Assembly (NCBI RefSeq): GCF_000744885.1
Contig: NZ_JQMV01000003.1
Span: 1,116,001-1,180,000 of the forward strand
Direction of reading: 5' to 3'
DNA: 64,000 nucleotides
Origin: Thermus amyloliquefaciens
GTDB taxonomy: Bacteria > Deinococcota > Deinococci > Deinococcales > Thermaceae
Shown here: piece by piece, positions 54,027-62,996 of the stretch
Position numbering within the stretch: the first letter of the stretch is position 1
How the letters are laid out: the number at the start of each line of letters is the position of its first letter
The notes under the pieces: model-generated
The model's database searches: none
What the model saw: the letters and a program-made list of their open reading frames with translations, nothing else
What the model was told of the DNA's origin: nothing
Position numbers and translations under genes: made by a program

Positions 54027-55003
54027 CGGGGTACTACGGGTTCAAGAACGCGGGGGACGAGGCCATCCTCGAGGCCATCGCCCGGGAGCTGAAGGCCCGG
54101 GGGCACCAGGTCCTGGCCCTTTCCGGCGACCCCAAGCAGACCGCCAAGGAGCACGGCATCCGGGCCGCCCATCGCCTGAACCCCCTGGCCCTTCTCCAGG
54201 CGGACCTTTGGCTTTTGGGCGGCGGGGGGCTTTTGCAGGACGCCACCAGCTCCCTGAGCCTTCTCTACTACCTGTCCGTGCTCCGGGCCGCCCGCTTTTT
54301 CCGCAAGAAGGTGGTGGTCTTCAACCAGTCCCTCGGCCCCCTGAGCCCCTGGGGGGAAACCCAGGTGAAGCGGGCCCTCCGGGGGGTACCCCTCATCCTT
54401 CGCGACCAGGACTCCTGGGAATACGCCAAGCGCCTGGGCCTATCCCCCATCCTGGGGGCCGATCCCGCCCTCCTCCTCACCCCACCCCCGGTCAAGCGGG
54501 AGGAGGACCTGGTCCTGGTGATCCCCCGAGCCGGGGTAGACCCCGAGGCCCTCAAAAACCTCTACATCACCGCCAACCACCTGGTGCACGAGGGGAAAAG
54601 GGTGCTGGTCCTTTTGCTCCAACCCGGCTACGACGACGAGGCGGCCAAGGTGTTCTACCTCCACCGCATCGAGGCCACCTCGGACCCCAGGCGGGTCCTT
54701 TACCTGGCGGCCCAGGCGGGGTACGTGATCTCCATGCGCCTGCATGGCCTGATCCTGGCGGCCGCCGCCGGCACCCCCTTTGCCGCCCTTTCCTACGACC
54801 CCAAGGTGGCCGCCTTCGCCAAGGAAACCGGCGCCTACTACCAGGAGCTCCCCGGCGACCCCATCAAGCTTTCCAAGGCCGCCATGTACGGCCGCTACCC
54901 CGACTGGGAAAAGGTGGCCGCCCTAAAGGAGAGGGCCCGGCAAAGCCTAGACCTGGCCCTGGGCGAGGCCAGCCCCGTCAAAAAACCCCACGGACACGGC
55001 TGA
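54011..55003 (+). CDS. csaB: Polysaccharide pyruvyl transferase CsaB
   Basis: 330 residues of the CsaB family. VVGVAGYYGFKNAGDEAILEAI is the N-terminal nucleotide-type loop, ADLWLLGGGGLLQDATSS follows, and ISMRLHGLILAAAAGTPF is the conserved RLH block near the C-terminus. CsaB puts ketal pyruvate on the secondary cell-wall polymer so that S-layer proteins with SLH domains can attach; this is established in Thermus. ATG 54011 follows AAGGAGG. Cotranscribed with DUF5693. Confidence 0.94.
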   Translation: MVVGVAGYYGFKNAGDEAILEAIARELKARGHQVLALSGDPKQTAKEHGIRAAHRLNPLALLQADLWLLGGGGLLQDATSSLSLLYYLSVLRAARFFRKKVVVFNQSLGPLSPWGETQVKRALRGVPLILRDQDSWEYAKRLGLSPILGADPALLLTPPPVKREEDLVLVIPRAGVDPEALKNLYITANHLVHEGKRVLVLLLQPGYDDEAAKVFYLHRIEATSDPRRVLYLAAQAGYVISMRLHGLILAAAAGTPFAALSYDPKVAAFAKETGAYYQELPGDPIKLSKAAMYGRYPDWEKVAALKERARQSLDLALGEASPVKKPHGHG

Positions 55004-56087
55004 GCCGGCCCTTCAATCCCTCGGCGAAAGCCTGGAGGTCGGAAAGCGCCTCCTCCACCCCCTGTCGGAGGAGGAACTCCCCTGGGGAAAGGCGCTTGAG
55101 CAGGAGGAAGGGGGGCTGGGAAAGCACCTCCACCCCCTGGCGCACCACCTCGGGGATGAGGCCCTCCTCCAGGGCCTCCGCCTCCAAATCCGCCAGCAGG
55201 AACACCTCCCCCATGGACCTCCGGGAGAGCAAAAGGAGGAAGGCGGCGAAGGCTCCGCGCTCGGAAAGCTCCGCCACCAACCGGTCCTCCAGGGCCTCCA
55301 CCGCCTCGAGGTCCACAACCCCCTCCCTCAACAGATCCTCCAGGTCCAAGGGGGAAAGGGGAAAGCGGGCCTTAAGGCGCACCAGGCGGCTCACCGCCTC
55401 CGGGGAGAGGTACCCCACCCCTTCCGGCACCCCTTCCCTTTGGGACTCCGGCGCCAGGATGGCCACGTACGCCCCTTGCTGGCGGTAGGACTTGAGCAGG
55501 CTGGGCTCCCCCTCCCCAAGACGCAGCAGGACAAGGCGCACCTGGCGGCGCCCTAAGGGGGCCTTGTACACCCAGGGGGGGCCTCCCTCCAGGAGGAAAC
55601 CAAGCCGCCGCAACTCCTCGGTCACCCCCGGAGGCTCCAAGCCCCTTTGCGGCTCGTTGGGGAAGAGCACCTCCCGGGGATAGGGGGTCACCCGCACCCG
55701 CCGCTTCTCCGGCTTGGGATCCCCCATCTCCTTGGCCTCCTTCCCGGAAGCCCCTGGCCTTGCTTCCCGCCTCTCGGAGGGGGCCGCTTCCCTGGACTCC
55801 CCCAGCCCCGACCGGGGCAAGCCCCTGGGAGCGGCCTTGAGTTCCACCTCCTCGCCGCGGAAGTGGAGGAGGATGGTCTCGTTCACCGCAAGGCGGCGTT
55901 TCTGGTAGTAGGGCAAAAGCCCCCGCACCACCCCCTGCTTCCAGTCCACCTCCCCCTCGTACACCTCCCCATCCTCGTCCACGAAGCGCACCCGCTCCCT
56001 GCCGAGGAGGTGCTGACGAAGGGAAACGGTTAAGGCCATGGTGCCCGTTTGAATACAGGTGCTGGTGAGAACATAGCGTGCGGTCAT
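54978..56087 (-). CDS. Unknown 369-residue protein
   Basis: Not recognised. The N-terminal 85 residues (RYVLTSTCIQTGTMALTVSLRQ..., RVRFVDEDGEVYEGEVDW, RRLAVNETILLHF) look like a compact beta domain. A charged, Pro/Glu/Arg-rich linker (about 90-150) follows. The C-terminal 200 residues are mostly helical and Leu/Glu-rich (LSPLDLEDLLREGVVDLEAV, MGEVFLLADLEAEALEEGLI). There is no signal peptide. ATG 56087 follows a perfect GGAGGTGAT. It is next to the exonuclease gene on the same strand (one-base gap), so the two may act together. Convergent overlap with csaB. Confidence 0.7.
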   Translation of the reverse strand: MTARYVLTSTCIQTGTMALTVSLRQHLLGRERVRFVDEDGEVYEGEVDWKQGVVRGLLPYYQKRRLAVNETILLHFRGEEVELKAAPRGLPRSGLGESREAAPSERREARPGASGKEAKEMGDPKPEKRRVRVTPYPREVLFPNEPQRGLEPPGVTEELRRLGFLLEGGPPWVYKAPLGRRQVRLVLLRLGEGEPSLLKSYRQQGAYVAILAPESQREGVPEGVGYLSPEAVSRLVRLKARFPLSPLDLEDLLREGVVDLEAVEALEDRLVAELSERGAFAAFLLLLSRRSMGEVFLLADLEAEALEEGLIPEVVRQGVEVLSQPPFLLLKRLSPGEFLLRQGVEEALSDLQAFAEGLKGRLSRVRGVF

Positions 56088-56088
56088 A

Positions 56089-56832
56089 TCACCTCCCGAG
56101 GTCCGCCAAGGGACGGGGGATCCCTGAAGTGAGCATATAATACACCTCATAGGCCACGGCAAGGGTGCGCTCCACATCCCCCAGGGCCCGGTGGGCTTCC
56201 CTAGGGGGAAGCTCCAAGACCTGGGAAAGGGCGTCCAGGCCGTAGCGCCTAAGGCCAGGCATGGCCCTTTTGGCCAGGCGGATGGTGTCCACCACAGGGT
56301 TCCTTAGGGCATAGCCCATGCCCTCCAAGGCGGGCCGCAAGAAGCCCAGGTCAAAGCTGGCGTTTTGGATCACCAAGGTGGCCCCTTGCAGGAGGGGGTA
56401 GGCCTGCTCCAGAACTTCCTCCAGGGAAGGGGCCCCCTCCAGCTCCCAGGCGCGGATCCCGGTAAGCCGCTCAATGAAGGGGCTGGGAGGGCGGCTTGGG
56501 CGTACCAGGCTCGCAAAGCTTTTGCGCTCCCCCTGCTCCAGCCGCACCAGGCCCAGCTCAATCACCTCGTTGAGGCCTGGGGAAAGCCCCGTGGTCTCCA
56601 GATCCAGGACCACCACCGCCTCCCCAGGAGGGGGAAAAGGGTAGTGCCACTCCCAAAGCCCCACCTCCTCCCCCAAACGGAAGCGCCCATCCAAAAGGGG
56701 CCGCACCACCGGCTCCACCGGGCCCCTGAGCCCCAGGGCCTCCCCCAGGAGGGGAAGGGGCAAGGGCCTGCCCTCGGCCCGAAGCCTGCGCGCCAGGCGG
56801 GTGGCCATGCGGTGGCGGAAGAAGGCGTCCAC
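56089..56832 (-). CDS. DnaQ-like 3'-5' exonuclease (DEDDh)
   Basis: 247 residues. A 70-residue N-terminal helical extension precedes the exonuclease domain with VVLDLETTGLSPG (Exo I, D and E), IQNASFDLGFL (Exo II) and AHRALGDVERT (Exo III, His and Asp), the complete DEDDh set. It could be the epsilon proofreading subunit or a repair/RNA exonuclease of the same family. The GTG start overlaps the gatA stop by one base (TAGTG). The N-terminal extension is not typical of E. coli DnaQ. Confidence 0.87.
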   Translation of the reverse strand: MDAFFRHRMATRLARRLRAEGRPLPLPLLGEALGLRGPVEPVVRPLLDGRFRLGEEVGLWEWHYPFPPPGEAVVVLDLETTGLSPGLNEVIELGLVRLEQGERKSFASLVRPSRPPSPFIERLTGIRAWELEGAPSLEEVLEQAYPLLQGATLVIQNASFDLGFLRPALEGMGYALRNPVVDTIRLAKRAMPGLRRYGLDALSQVLELPPREAHRALGDVERTLAVAYEVYYMLTSGIPRPLADLGR

Positions 56833-58247
56833 TAGAAAGCCTCGCCCAAGGGGGTGCGGAGGAAGGCCCGGTCCGTGGCCCTCTCAAAAGCCAAGGCCGC
56901 CTGCAGGAGGAGCTCGTCCCTGCCCCAGGGGGCGAAAAGCTGAAGGCCCAGGGGAAGGCCATCCTCAAAGCCCGCGGGGAAGGATAAGGCGGGAAGGCCC
57001 GCCAGGTTAGCCCCCACGGTGTAGAGGTCCTCGCGGTACATGGCCAGGGGATCGGGCCTCCCCCCCAGGGGGAAGGCGGGGTGGGGGGTGGTGGGAAGAA
57101 GGAGGAGGTCCACCTCCTGGAAAAGGGCCTGGGCCTCCGCCTTAAGCCGCCTGCGGAAGGCCTGGGCCCGGCCGTAATAGGCCTCGTAGTAGCCGCTGGA
57201 GAGCACGAAGGTGCCCACCAGGATGCGGCGCTTGACCTCGAGGCCAAACCGGGCCCGGGTCTCCTCCACCACCCGCCAAAGCTCCTCCCCCTCCGCCCGG
57301 AACCCGTAAAGGGTCCCGTCGTAGCGGGCCAGGTTGGAGCTGGCCTCCGCGGGGGCCAGGATGTAGTAGGCGTTGAGGGCCAGGGGCAGGGAGGGCCAGG
57401 AAACCTCCTTCAGGGAAAGCCCAAGGCCCTGGAAAACCGCCAAGGCCCCCTCCAAGGCCGCCTCCACCCCGGGGCTATTCCCGGAAAGCCCCTCCCGCAC
57501 CACCCCCAGGCGCAGGGGGGGAAGGGGCTCCACCAGGGCCTCCTGGAACCTGGGCCTGAGGTCCAGGCTGGTGGCGTCCAAGGGATCGGGGCCCGAGATG
57601 GCGTCCATGAGGAGGGCCAGGTCCTGCACCGAACGGGCCAGGGGACCGATCTGGTCCAGGCTCGAGGCGTAGGCGATGAGGCCATAACGGCTTACCCGGC
57701 CGTAGGTGGGCTTAAGGCCGTAAACCCCACAGAAGGCCGCAGGCTGGCGCACGCTTCCCCCGGTGTCCGAGCCCAGGGCCAAGGGGGCCAGATCCGCCGC
57801 CACCGCCACCGCGCTTCCCCCGCTGGAACCACCGGGCACCCGGGTAGGGTCAAAGGGGTTCCTGCTGGGGAAGAAGGCGGAATGCTCGGTGGAGGAACCC
57901 ATTCCGAACTCGTCCAGGTTGGTTTTGCCAATGACCAAGGCGCCAAGGGCCTTTAGCCGGGCCACCGCCGTGGCCTCATAAGGGGGTAGAAAGCCCTCCA
58001 AAAGGCGGCTTCCCGCTGTGGTCCGCATCCCCTTGGTGACGATGTTGTCCTTGACGGCCACGGGAAGCCCGGCCAGGGGAAGGCTTGGGTCCAGGGTACG
58101 GGCCTCCTCCAGGACCCCCTCGTTCACGGTAAGGAAGGCTCCCAGTCCCGGGTCCAAGGAACGGATCCGCTCCAGGTAAACCTGGGCCACCTCCAAGGGG
58201 GAGACCTCCCCTTGCGCCACCTTGGCGCGGATCTCGTGGGCCAACAT
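56832..58247 (-). CDS. gatA: Aspartyl/glutamyl-tRNA amidotransferase subunit A
   Basis: 471 residues of the amidase-signature family. The catalytic Lys is in [13 protein letters not shown], and the Ser-cisSer pair is in [34 protein letters not shown]. GatCAB uses glutamine to amidate misacylated Glu-tRNAGln or Asp-tRNAAsn; Thermus needs it for Asn-tRNA. gatB and gatC are not in the window. It lies seven bases after miaA; start ATG 58247. Confidence 0.95.
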   Translation of the reverse strand: MLAHEIRAKVAQGEVSPLEVAQVYLERIRSLDPGLGAFLTVNEGVLEEARTLDPSLPLAGLPVAVKDNIVTKGMRTTAGSRLLEGFLPPYEATAVARLKALGALVIGKTNLDEFGMGSSTEHSAFFPSRNPFDPTRVPGGSSGGSAVAVAADLAPLALGSDTGGSVRQPAAFCGVYGLKPTYGRVSRYGLIAYASSLDQIGPLARSVQDLALLMDAISGPDPLDATSLDLRPRFQEALVEPLPPLRLGVVREGLSGNSPGVEAALEGALAVFQGLGLSLKEVSWPSLPLALNAYYILAPAEASSNLARYDGTLYGFRAEGEELWRVVEETRARFGLEVKRRILVGTFVLSSGYYEAYYGRAQAFRRRLKAEAQALFQEVDLLLLPTTPHPAFPLGGRPDPLAMYREDLYTVGANLAGLPALSFPAGFEDGLPLGLQLFAPWGRDELLLQAALAFERATDRAFLRTPLGEAF

Positions 58248-58254
58248 GCCCCTA

Positions 58255-59163
58255 CTATAGCCCGAAGTGCAGGTTGAGCCAGTCGCGAAAGCCCAGGTAA
58301 GCCTCCTCCCCGCCCCTCGGCAGGTAGGTGACGTCCCCAGGCTCGCGCCGAAACCAGGTGTACTGCCTCTTGGCGTACGCCTTCACCGCCTGGATATCCC
58401 GGGCCAAGGCCTCCGCTAGGCCATACTCCCCCTTCAGGTACCCCACCACCTCCTTGTAGCCGATGGCCTGGAGGGCGGTGGGCATGGTGGGGTACCGCTC
58501 CAAAAGGGCCCTCACCTCCTCCACCAGGCCCTGGGCGAACTGGCGCCTGGCCCTCTCCTCCAGCTTGGGGAAGAGCCAGGGGCGCTCGGGCCAGAGGACC
58601 AGCTTCCTGTAGGCGAACCGGGGCGGGCGAAGGGGAAAGCGGGCGGGGGGTATGCCCGTGCGCCTCACCACCTCCAGGGCCCGCACCAGCCGCCTGGGGT
58701 TCCCCCCCACCCGGAGGGCATCCCCTGGGCTCACCCGGTGAAGCTCGGCCGCCAGGGCCTCAAGCCCCCTTTCCTCCAGCTCCCGCCAAAGGGCCGCCTG
58801 GACCTGGGGATCGGGCGGCGGCAGGGTGGGAAGCCCTTGGGAAAGGGCCCGGATGTAGTACCCCGTCCCCCCCACCACCAAGGGGACACCCCCCCGGGCC
58901 AGGATATCGGCGATGGCCGCCTCGGCCAGCTCCACCCAGCGCACCACGCTCAAGGCCTCCGAGGGGTCCAGGATATCCACCAGGTGGTGGGGCACCCTCC
59001 GCCTCTCCTCCAGGGTGGGCTTGTCCGTGCCGATGTCCAGCCCCCGGTAGACCATGGTGGCGTCGGCGGAGACCACCTCGAGGGGAAGCTCCTCCCCCAG
59101 CCTCATGGCCAGGAGGGTCTTCCCGCTTCCCGTGGGGCCCGCCAGGACGGGGATCGTCTCCAC
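58255..59163 (-). CDS. miaA: tRNA dimethylallyltransferase
   Basis: 302 residues. The P-loop is [16 protein letters not shown], followed by [30 protein letters not shown] and the C-terminal [12 protein letters not shown] and [12 protein letters not shown]. MiaA adds a dimethylallyl group to A37 of tRNAs reading UNN codons. The usual SADSxQVY is SADATMVY here. Start GTG 59163 lies seven bases after TAGCAT, a leaderless promoter shared with hsp20. Confidence 0.95.
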   Translation of the reverse strand: METIPVLAGPTGSGKTLLAMRLGEELPLEVVSADATMVYRGLDIGTDKPTLEERRRVPHHLVDILDPSEALSVVRWVELAEAAIADILARGGVPLVVGGTGYYIRALSQGLPTLPPPDPQVQAALWRELEERGLEALAAELHRVSPGDALRVGGNPRRLVRALEVVRRTGIPPARFPLRPPRFAYRKLVLWPERPWLFPKLEERARRQFAQGLVEEVRALLERYPTMPTALQAIGYKEVVGYLKGEYGLAEALARDIQAVKAYAKRQYTWFRREPGDVTYLPRGGEEAYLGFRDWLNLHFGL

Positions 59164-59169
59164 ATCCCT

Positions 59170-59176
59170 TATGCTA
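59170..59176. promoter_or_regulatory. Single shared -10 box for divergent miaA and hsp20
   Basis: TATGCTA reads TATGCT on the plus strand (six bases before ATG 59182) and TAGCAT on the minus strand (seven bases before GTG 59163). The symmetric CCTTA-TGC-TAAGG context makes a two-way promoter from one box. Confidence 0.55.
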
Positions 59177-59181
59177 AGGGC

Positions 59182-59589
59182 ATGCTGGAACGGTTAGACC
59201 GCCTGGAGACCCTGCGTAAGCTAAAAGAGCTGCAAGAGCGCATCGCCGAGCTGGCCTACCAACTCACCGGGGAGGAACCCGCCGCCTGGACCCCCAGGGT
59301 GGACCTCCTCGAGGACGAGGAGCATTACATCCTGCTGGTGGACCTCCCCGGGGTCCGCCCCGAGGACCTCGAGCTTCTGGAGGAGGGAAGCCGCATCACC
59401 CTGGCGGGCGTCCGCCACCCCTTGCCCGGGGTTTACTTGCTGGAGGAAAGGCCCATGGGCACCTTCCGCCGCACCCTGGACCTACCCGGCCCCGTGGAGG
59501 AGGGTACCGCCCAGGCCAGCCTGCGCCAGGGCGTATTGGAGGTGCGGTTCAGGAAACGCAAGGGGGCCCCTCTGCCCCTCTCTCAGTGA
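59182..59589 (+). CDS. Small heat-shock protein, Hsp20 family
   Basis: 135 residues. A short helical N-terminus ([22 protein letters not shown]) precedes an alpha-crystallin domain with [57 protein letters not shown] and the closing [13 protein letters not shown]. It probably forms oligomers that hold unfolding proteins. Leaderless start. The end overlaps convergent tdk by seven bases. No CIRCE or other heat-shock operator was seen. Confidence 0.92.
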   Translation: MLERLDRLETLRKLKELQERIAELAYQLTGEEPAAWTPRVDLLEDEEHYILLVDLPGVRPEDLELLEEGSRITLAGVRHPLPGVYLLEERPMGTFRRTLDLPGPVEEGTAQASLRQGVLEVRFRKRKGAPLPLSQ

Positions 59590-60161
59590 AGCACCTGGTG
59601 GCAGGCCCGGCACCTGGGTTCGTAGTGCTCCTTGGCCCCCACCAGGATGACGGGGTCCGTGTAGCGGGCGGGCCTTCCGTTCACCAAGCGCTGGGTGCGG
59701 GTGGCGGGGGCTCCGCACTGGGCGCAGATGGCGGTGAGCTTCTCCACGAACTCCGCCCGGGCCAAAAGCTCCGGCATGAGGCCAAAGGGCTCGCCCCGGA
59801 AGTCCAGGTCCAGCCCCGCCAGGATCACCCGCACCCCCTGCCGGGCCAGCCCCTCCGCCAAGGGCAAAAGGCCGGCATCCAGAAACTGCACCTCGTCCAC
59901 CGCCACCACCTGGGGCAAGGGGGAGAGGTAGGCCTCTATTTCCCGGGCCTCGCCCACGGGGATGGCCTCCACCCGCTGGCCATCGTGGCTCACCACCTGG
60001 CTTTCGTGGTAACGGGTATCCAGCCTGGGCTTGAACACCAAAACCCGCTGCCGGGCGATGAGGGCCCGTTTGACCCTGCGGATGAGCTCCTCGCTCTTGC
60101 CGGAGAACATGGGCCCGGCGATCACCTCAAGCCAACCTTGGCGGTGCAGTACCGGAGGCAT
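59583..60161 (-). CDS. tdk: Thymidine kinase (type II)
   Basis: 192 residues. The P-loop is [30 protein letters not shown] holds the catalytic Glu, [12 protein letters not shown] is the lid region, and the zinc site is CAQC plus CRAC. It phosphorylates salvaged thymidine. Start ATG 60161 is chosen from homology; a TAGAAT box lies about ten bases upstream. It is followed by the convergent hsp20. Confidence 0.95.
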   Translation of the reverse strand: MPPVLHRQGWLEVIAGPMFSGKSEELIRRVKRALIARQRVLVFKPRLDTRYHESQVVSHDGQRVEAIPVGEAREIEAYLSPLPQVVAVDEVQFLDAGLLPLAEGLARQGVRVILAGLDLDFRGEPFGLMPELLARAEFVEKLTAICAQCGAPATRTQRLVNGRPARYTDPVILVGAKEHYEPRCRACHQVLH

Positions 60162-60191
60162 CCTGCCCCGGATTCTACCCAAAGGCCTACC

Positions 60192-60227
60192 CCCCAAACC
60201 CCTGAAGCCCCTGGGCGGGGTTTGGGG
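60192..60227 (-). terminator. Long perfect hairpin between rpmE and tdk
   Basis: CCCCAAACCCC / GGGGTTTGGGG, an 11-bp perfect stem with a 14-base loop. No clear T-run follows on either strand, so termination is uncertain. The rest of 60162-60356 holds only further GC-rich inverted repeats. Confidence 0.45.
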
Positions 60228-60356
60228 AATGCCTGAGGGCCCGGGAGGGGAGGCTTCCCCCTGGCCCGCGGGTACGACCAGCCTGGAAACCCGTGGCCCA
60301 AATGGGCAAGGGGGGCGAGGCCCTAAAGACCCCACCCCCTAAACCTCCTAGACCCT

Positions 60357-60572
60357 CTACTTCCCCTTGCGGTAAGCGTTTCCGTAGCGGCGCTGGAAGC
60401 GCTCCACGCGGCCTTCCGTGTCCACGAAGCGCTGCTGCCCCGTGTAGAAGGGGTGGCAGTGGCTGCAAACCTCCACGTGGATCTCGGGCCGGGTGGAATA
60501 GGTGTGGATGACGTTGCCGCAGCCGCAGATGATGCGGGCGGGAACCAGCTTGGGGTGGATGCCTTCCTTCAC
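60357..60572 (-). CDS. rpmE: 50S ribosomal protein L31 (zinc type)
   Basis: 71 residues. MKEGIHPKLVPARIICGCGNVIHTYST and VEVCSHCHPFYTGQQRFVDTEGRVERF carry the four zinc cysteines (CxC and CxxC), so this is the zinc-containing form. GTG 60572 follows GGAAGGAGG with normal spacing. A hairpin lies right next to the ribosome binding site in the leader. Confidence 0.96.
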   Translation of the reverse strand: MKEGIHPKLVPARIICGCGNVIHTYSTRPEIHVEVCSHCHPFYTGQQRFVDTEGRVERFQRRYGNAYRKGK

Positions 60573-60585
60573 GTTTCGCCTCCTT

Positions 60586-60606
60586 CCGCACGGTCTTGGC
60601 CGTGCG
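60586..60606 (-). promoter_or_regulatory. Leader hairpin next to the rpmE ribosome binding site
   Basis: CGCACGG / CCGTGCG (60606-60600 with 60592-60586) ends directly before GGAAGGAGG. It may affect translation of L31. Confidence 0.45.
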
Positions 60607-60620
60607 CAAAACCGCCTTCT

Positions 60621-60649
60621 AGTTTAACCCCCACCCGGGCTTGCCGCAA
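60621..60649 (-). promoter_or_regulatory. Promoter of rpmE
   Basis: TTGCGG (60649-60644), 17 bp, TAAACT (60626-60621). The start is expected near 60614, shortly before the leader hairpin. Confidence 0.65.
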
Positions 60650-60651
60650 GC

Positions 60652-60834
60652 CTAGGGCGGGGGCAGACGCCGCCACCTGGGGCCGAAGAGCCTTCGGCGG
60701 AGGCGCTCAAAGGCCACCCCAGCTATCCCGATGCCCACGGCCAGGGCCATAAAAAGCCAGAGCACCCCCAAAACCCCAAGCCCCACCAAGGCCAGGAAAA
60801 GGAGCACCAAGGGCCAATACCAGGGAACCCGCAC
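60652..60834 (-). CDS. 60-residue membrane protein, unknown function
   Basis: Two hydrophobic helices (about 6-24 and 26-42), then a strongly basic tail (FERLRRRLFGPRWRRLPPP) that should lie in the cytoplasm. GTG 60834 lies six bases after TAAAGT (leaderless), and those bases overlap the -35 box of divergent rnpB. It is not recognised as a family. The proper start signal and the clean helix-basic pattern support a real gene. Confidence 0.6.
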   Translation of the reverse strand: MRVPWYWPLVLLFLALVGLGVLGVLWLFMALAVGIGIAGVAFERLRRRLFGPRWRRLPPP

Positions 60835-60837
60835 TCC

Positions 60838-60866
60838 TTCACTTTACCCCAAAACCAGGCTAAAAT
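60838..60866 (+). promoter_or_regulatory. Promoter of rnpB
   Basis: TTCACT (60838-60843), 17 bp, TAAAAT (60861-60866). The start near 60873 agrees with the predicted 5' end of RNase P RNA. Confidence 0.65.
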
Positions 60867-60874
60867 GGGGGATG

Positions 60875-61246
60875 CCCCAGGACAGGGGGGCGGTCGCGCC
60901 CGGGGGACGACCCCCTCGGGTGAGGAAAGTCCGGGCACCATAGGGCAGGGTGCCAGCTAACGGCTGGGCGGGGTAACCCGACGGAAAGTGCCACAGAGAA
61001 GAGACCGCCAGCGGCCAGGCAAGGCCTGGTGCGGGCAAGGGTGAAACGGTGGGGTAAGAGCCCACCGCGCCTCCTGGAAACAGGGGCGGCACGGCAAACC
61101 CCACCCGGTGCAAGGCCCAGTAGAGGGGAAGGGCTTGCCCGGCCCGCCATAACCCCTGGGATGGGCCGCTTGAGGCCACGGGCGACCGTGGTCCCAGAGA
61201 GATGACCGCCGAAAACAGAACCCGGCTTACGCCCTGTCCTGGGACT
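60875..61246 (+). ncRNA. rnpB: RNase P RNA, bacterial type A
   Basis: The ends pair as helix P1 (CCCAGGACAGGG 60876-60887 with CCCTGTCCTGGG 61232-61243, 12 bp). The universally conserved blocks are present: GAGGAAAGTCCGGGC near the 5' side, ACAGAGA, GGTAAGAGCCCACCG, and the 3' block AGAGATGACCGCC with ACAGAACCCGGCTTA. It is the catalytic RNA that trims tRNA 5' ends. A strong terminator follows. Confidence 0.97.
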
Positions 61247-61271
61247 CCCCAAGCCTCGGCTTGGGGTTTTT
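61247..61271 (+). terminator. Terminator of rnpB
   Basis: CCCCAAGC-CTCG-GCTTGGGG, then TTTTT (61267-61271). Confidence 0.9.
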
Positions 61272-61284
61272 CTTTGCCGCAAGG

Positions 61285-61331
61285 GTGGGAAAAGAGTGGG
61301 ACATAGGTGGGAGCTGGTGGAAAACTGTGGG
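61285..61331 (+). promoter_or_regulatory. Array of five MraZ-type boxes before mraZ
   Basis: GTGGG(A/G), or GTGGA once, begins at 61285, 61296, 61307, 61317 and 61327, that is every 10-11 bp on one face of the helix. MraZ binds TGGGN direct repeats with about 10-bp period, so this should be its autoregulatory site. A TATACT box (61342-61347) follows; the array covers its -35 region. Confidence 0.75.
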
Positions 61332-61341
61332 GAATCCGTGC

Positions 61342-61347
61342 TATACT
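61342..61347 (+). promoter_or_regulatory. -10 box of the division/cell-wall cluster
   Basis: TATACT with a weak -35 (TGGAAA, 61318-61323, 18 bp). It gives a leader of about 75-80 bases before mraZ. Confidence 0.55.
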
Positions 61348-61414
61348 CCCTGGCAAGAGCTCCTCTGCGGGTAAGGCTCTAGAGCGGATGCCCAATCCCC
61401 GCCAGCCCCAGAGG

Positions 61415-61429
61415 GTGGGACCAGGTGGG
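61415..61429 (+). promoter_or_regulatory. Two further MraZ-type boxes at the mraZ start codon
   Basis: GTGGG at 61415-61419 and 61425-61429, again exactly 10 bp apart, the second two bases from the ATG at 61432. They double as the ribosome binding region. Confidence 0.45.
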
Positions 61430-61431
61430 AA

Positions 61432-61866
61432 ATGCCCTTCGGCGAATACCAGTACAGCCTGGACGACAAGGGGCGGGTGGTGATCCCCGGCCCCTTCCGG
61501 GATTTCCTCGAGGACGGCCTGGTGCTCACCCGGGGGATGGAGGGGTGCCTTTACGTCTTCCCCTCGGACCGCTGGCGGAAGATTGAGGAGCAGCTGGTCA
61601 ACCTCCCCCTCACCGACGCCCAGGCCCGGGCCTTCGTGCGCTTCTTCTACTCCGGGGCCCACAAAACCCGCATGGACAACGCCTCCCGGGTCCTGATTCC
61701 CCCTCCCCTCCGCCAGTTCGCCGGCCTCCAGGAAGGGGGGGAGGTGGTGATCGCCGGGGCCCCGGGAAGGCTGGAGATCTGGAGCCAGGAACGCTGGTGG
61801 AAGACCATTGAGGAGATCATGCAAAACCCCCCGGCCCCCGAGGCCCTCAAGGGGCTCATCGGATAG
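61432..61866 (+). CDS. mraZ: Transcriptional regulator MraZ
   Basis: 144 residues with two SpoVT-AbrB-like halves: YQYSLDDKGRVVIPGPFRDFL and MDNASRVLIPPPLRQFAGL, each holding the DxxGRxxIP-type motif. The first half matches well; the second has NASRVLIP. MraZ forms ring oligomers that bind repeats upstream of its own operon and usually repress it. It heads mraZ-rsmH-ftsL-ftsI. The start ATG 61432 is preceded by AGGTGGGAA. Confidence 0.95.
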   Translation: MPFGEYQYSLDDKGRVVIPGPFRDFLEDGLVLTRGMEGCLYVFPSDRWRKIEEQLVNLPLTDAQARAFVRFFYSGAHKTRMDNASRVLIPPPLRQFAGLQEGGEVVIAGAPGRLEIWSQERWWKTIEEIMQNPPAPEALKGLIG

Positions 61867-62732
<866 letters not shown>

Positions 62733-62733
<1 letters not shown>

Positions 62734-62996
62734 TGCGCCGCCCAGGAAACGGGAGCACAGCCCTTCGCTTCGGCCTCCTTTACCTCTTGGCCCTCCTCCT
62801 GGTCTTCACCCTGGGCCACCGCAACCAGCTGGAAAAGGCGCACCTGGCCTGGATGGAGGCGGAGATCGCCCGGTTGCGCCTGCAGGAGGAAGCCCTGCTC
62901 AAGGAAAGGTGGCGGGCCACCCTGCCCCACCGGGTGCTCTCCTGGGCCAAGAGGGTGGGGTTCGTGCCCATGAGCGAGGGGAGGTGGGTAAGGTGA
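62733..62996 (+). CDS. ftsL: FtsL-like division protein
   Basis: 87 residues: a short cytoplasmic start, one membrane helix (about 12-29, FGLLYLLALLLVFTLG), a coiled-coil region (about 33-60, KAHLAWMEAEIARLRLQEEAL) and a short tail. Sequence identity to FtsL is always low; the call rests on this layout and the position between rsmH and ftsI. It would form the FtsQLB complex. Overlaps both neighbours (TGATG and GTGA). Confidence 0.75.
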
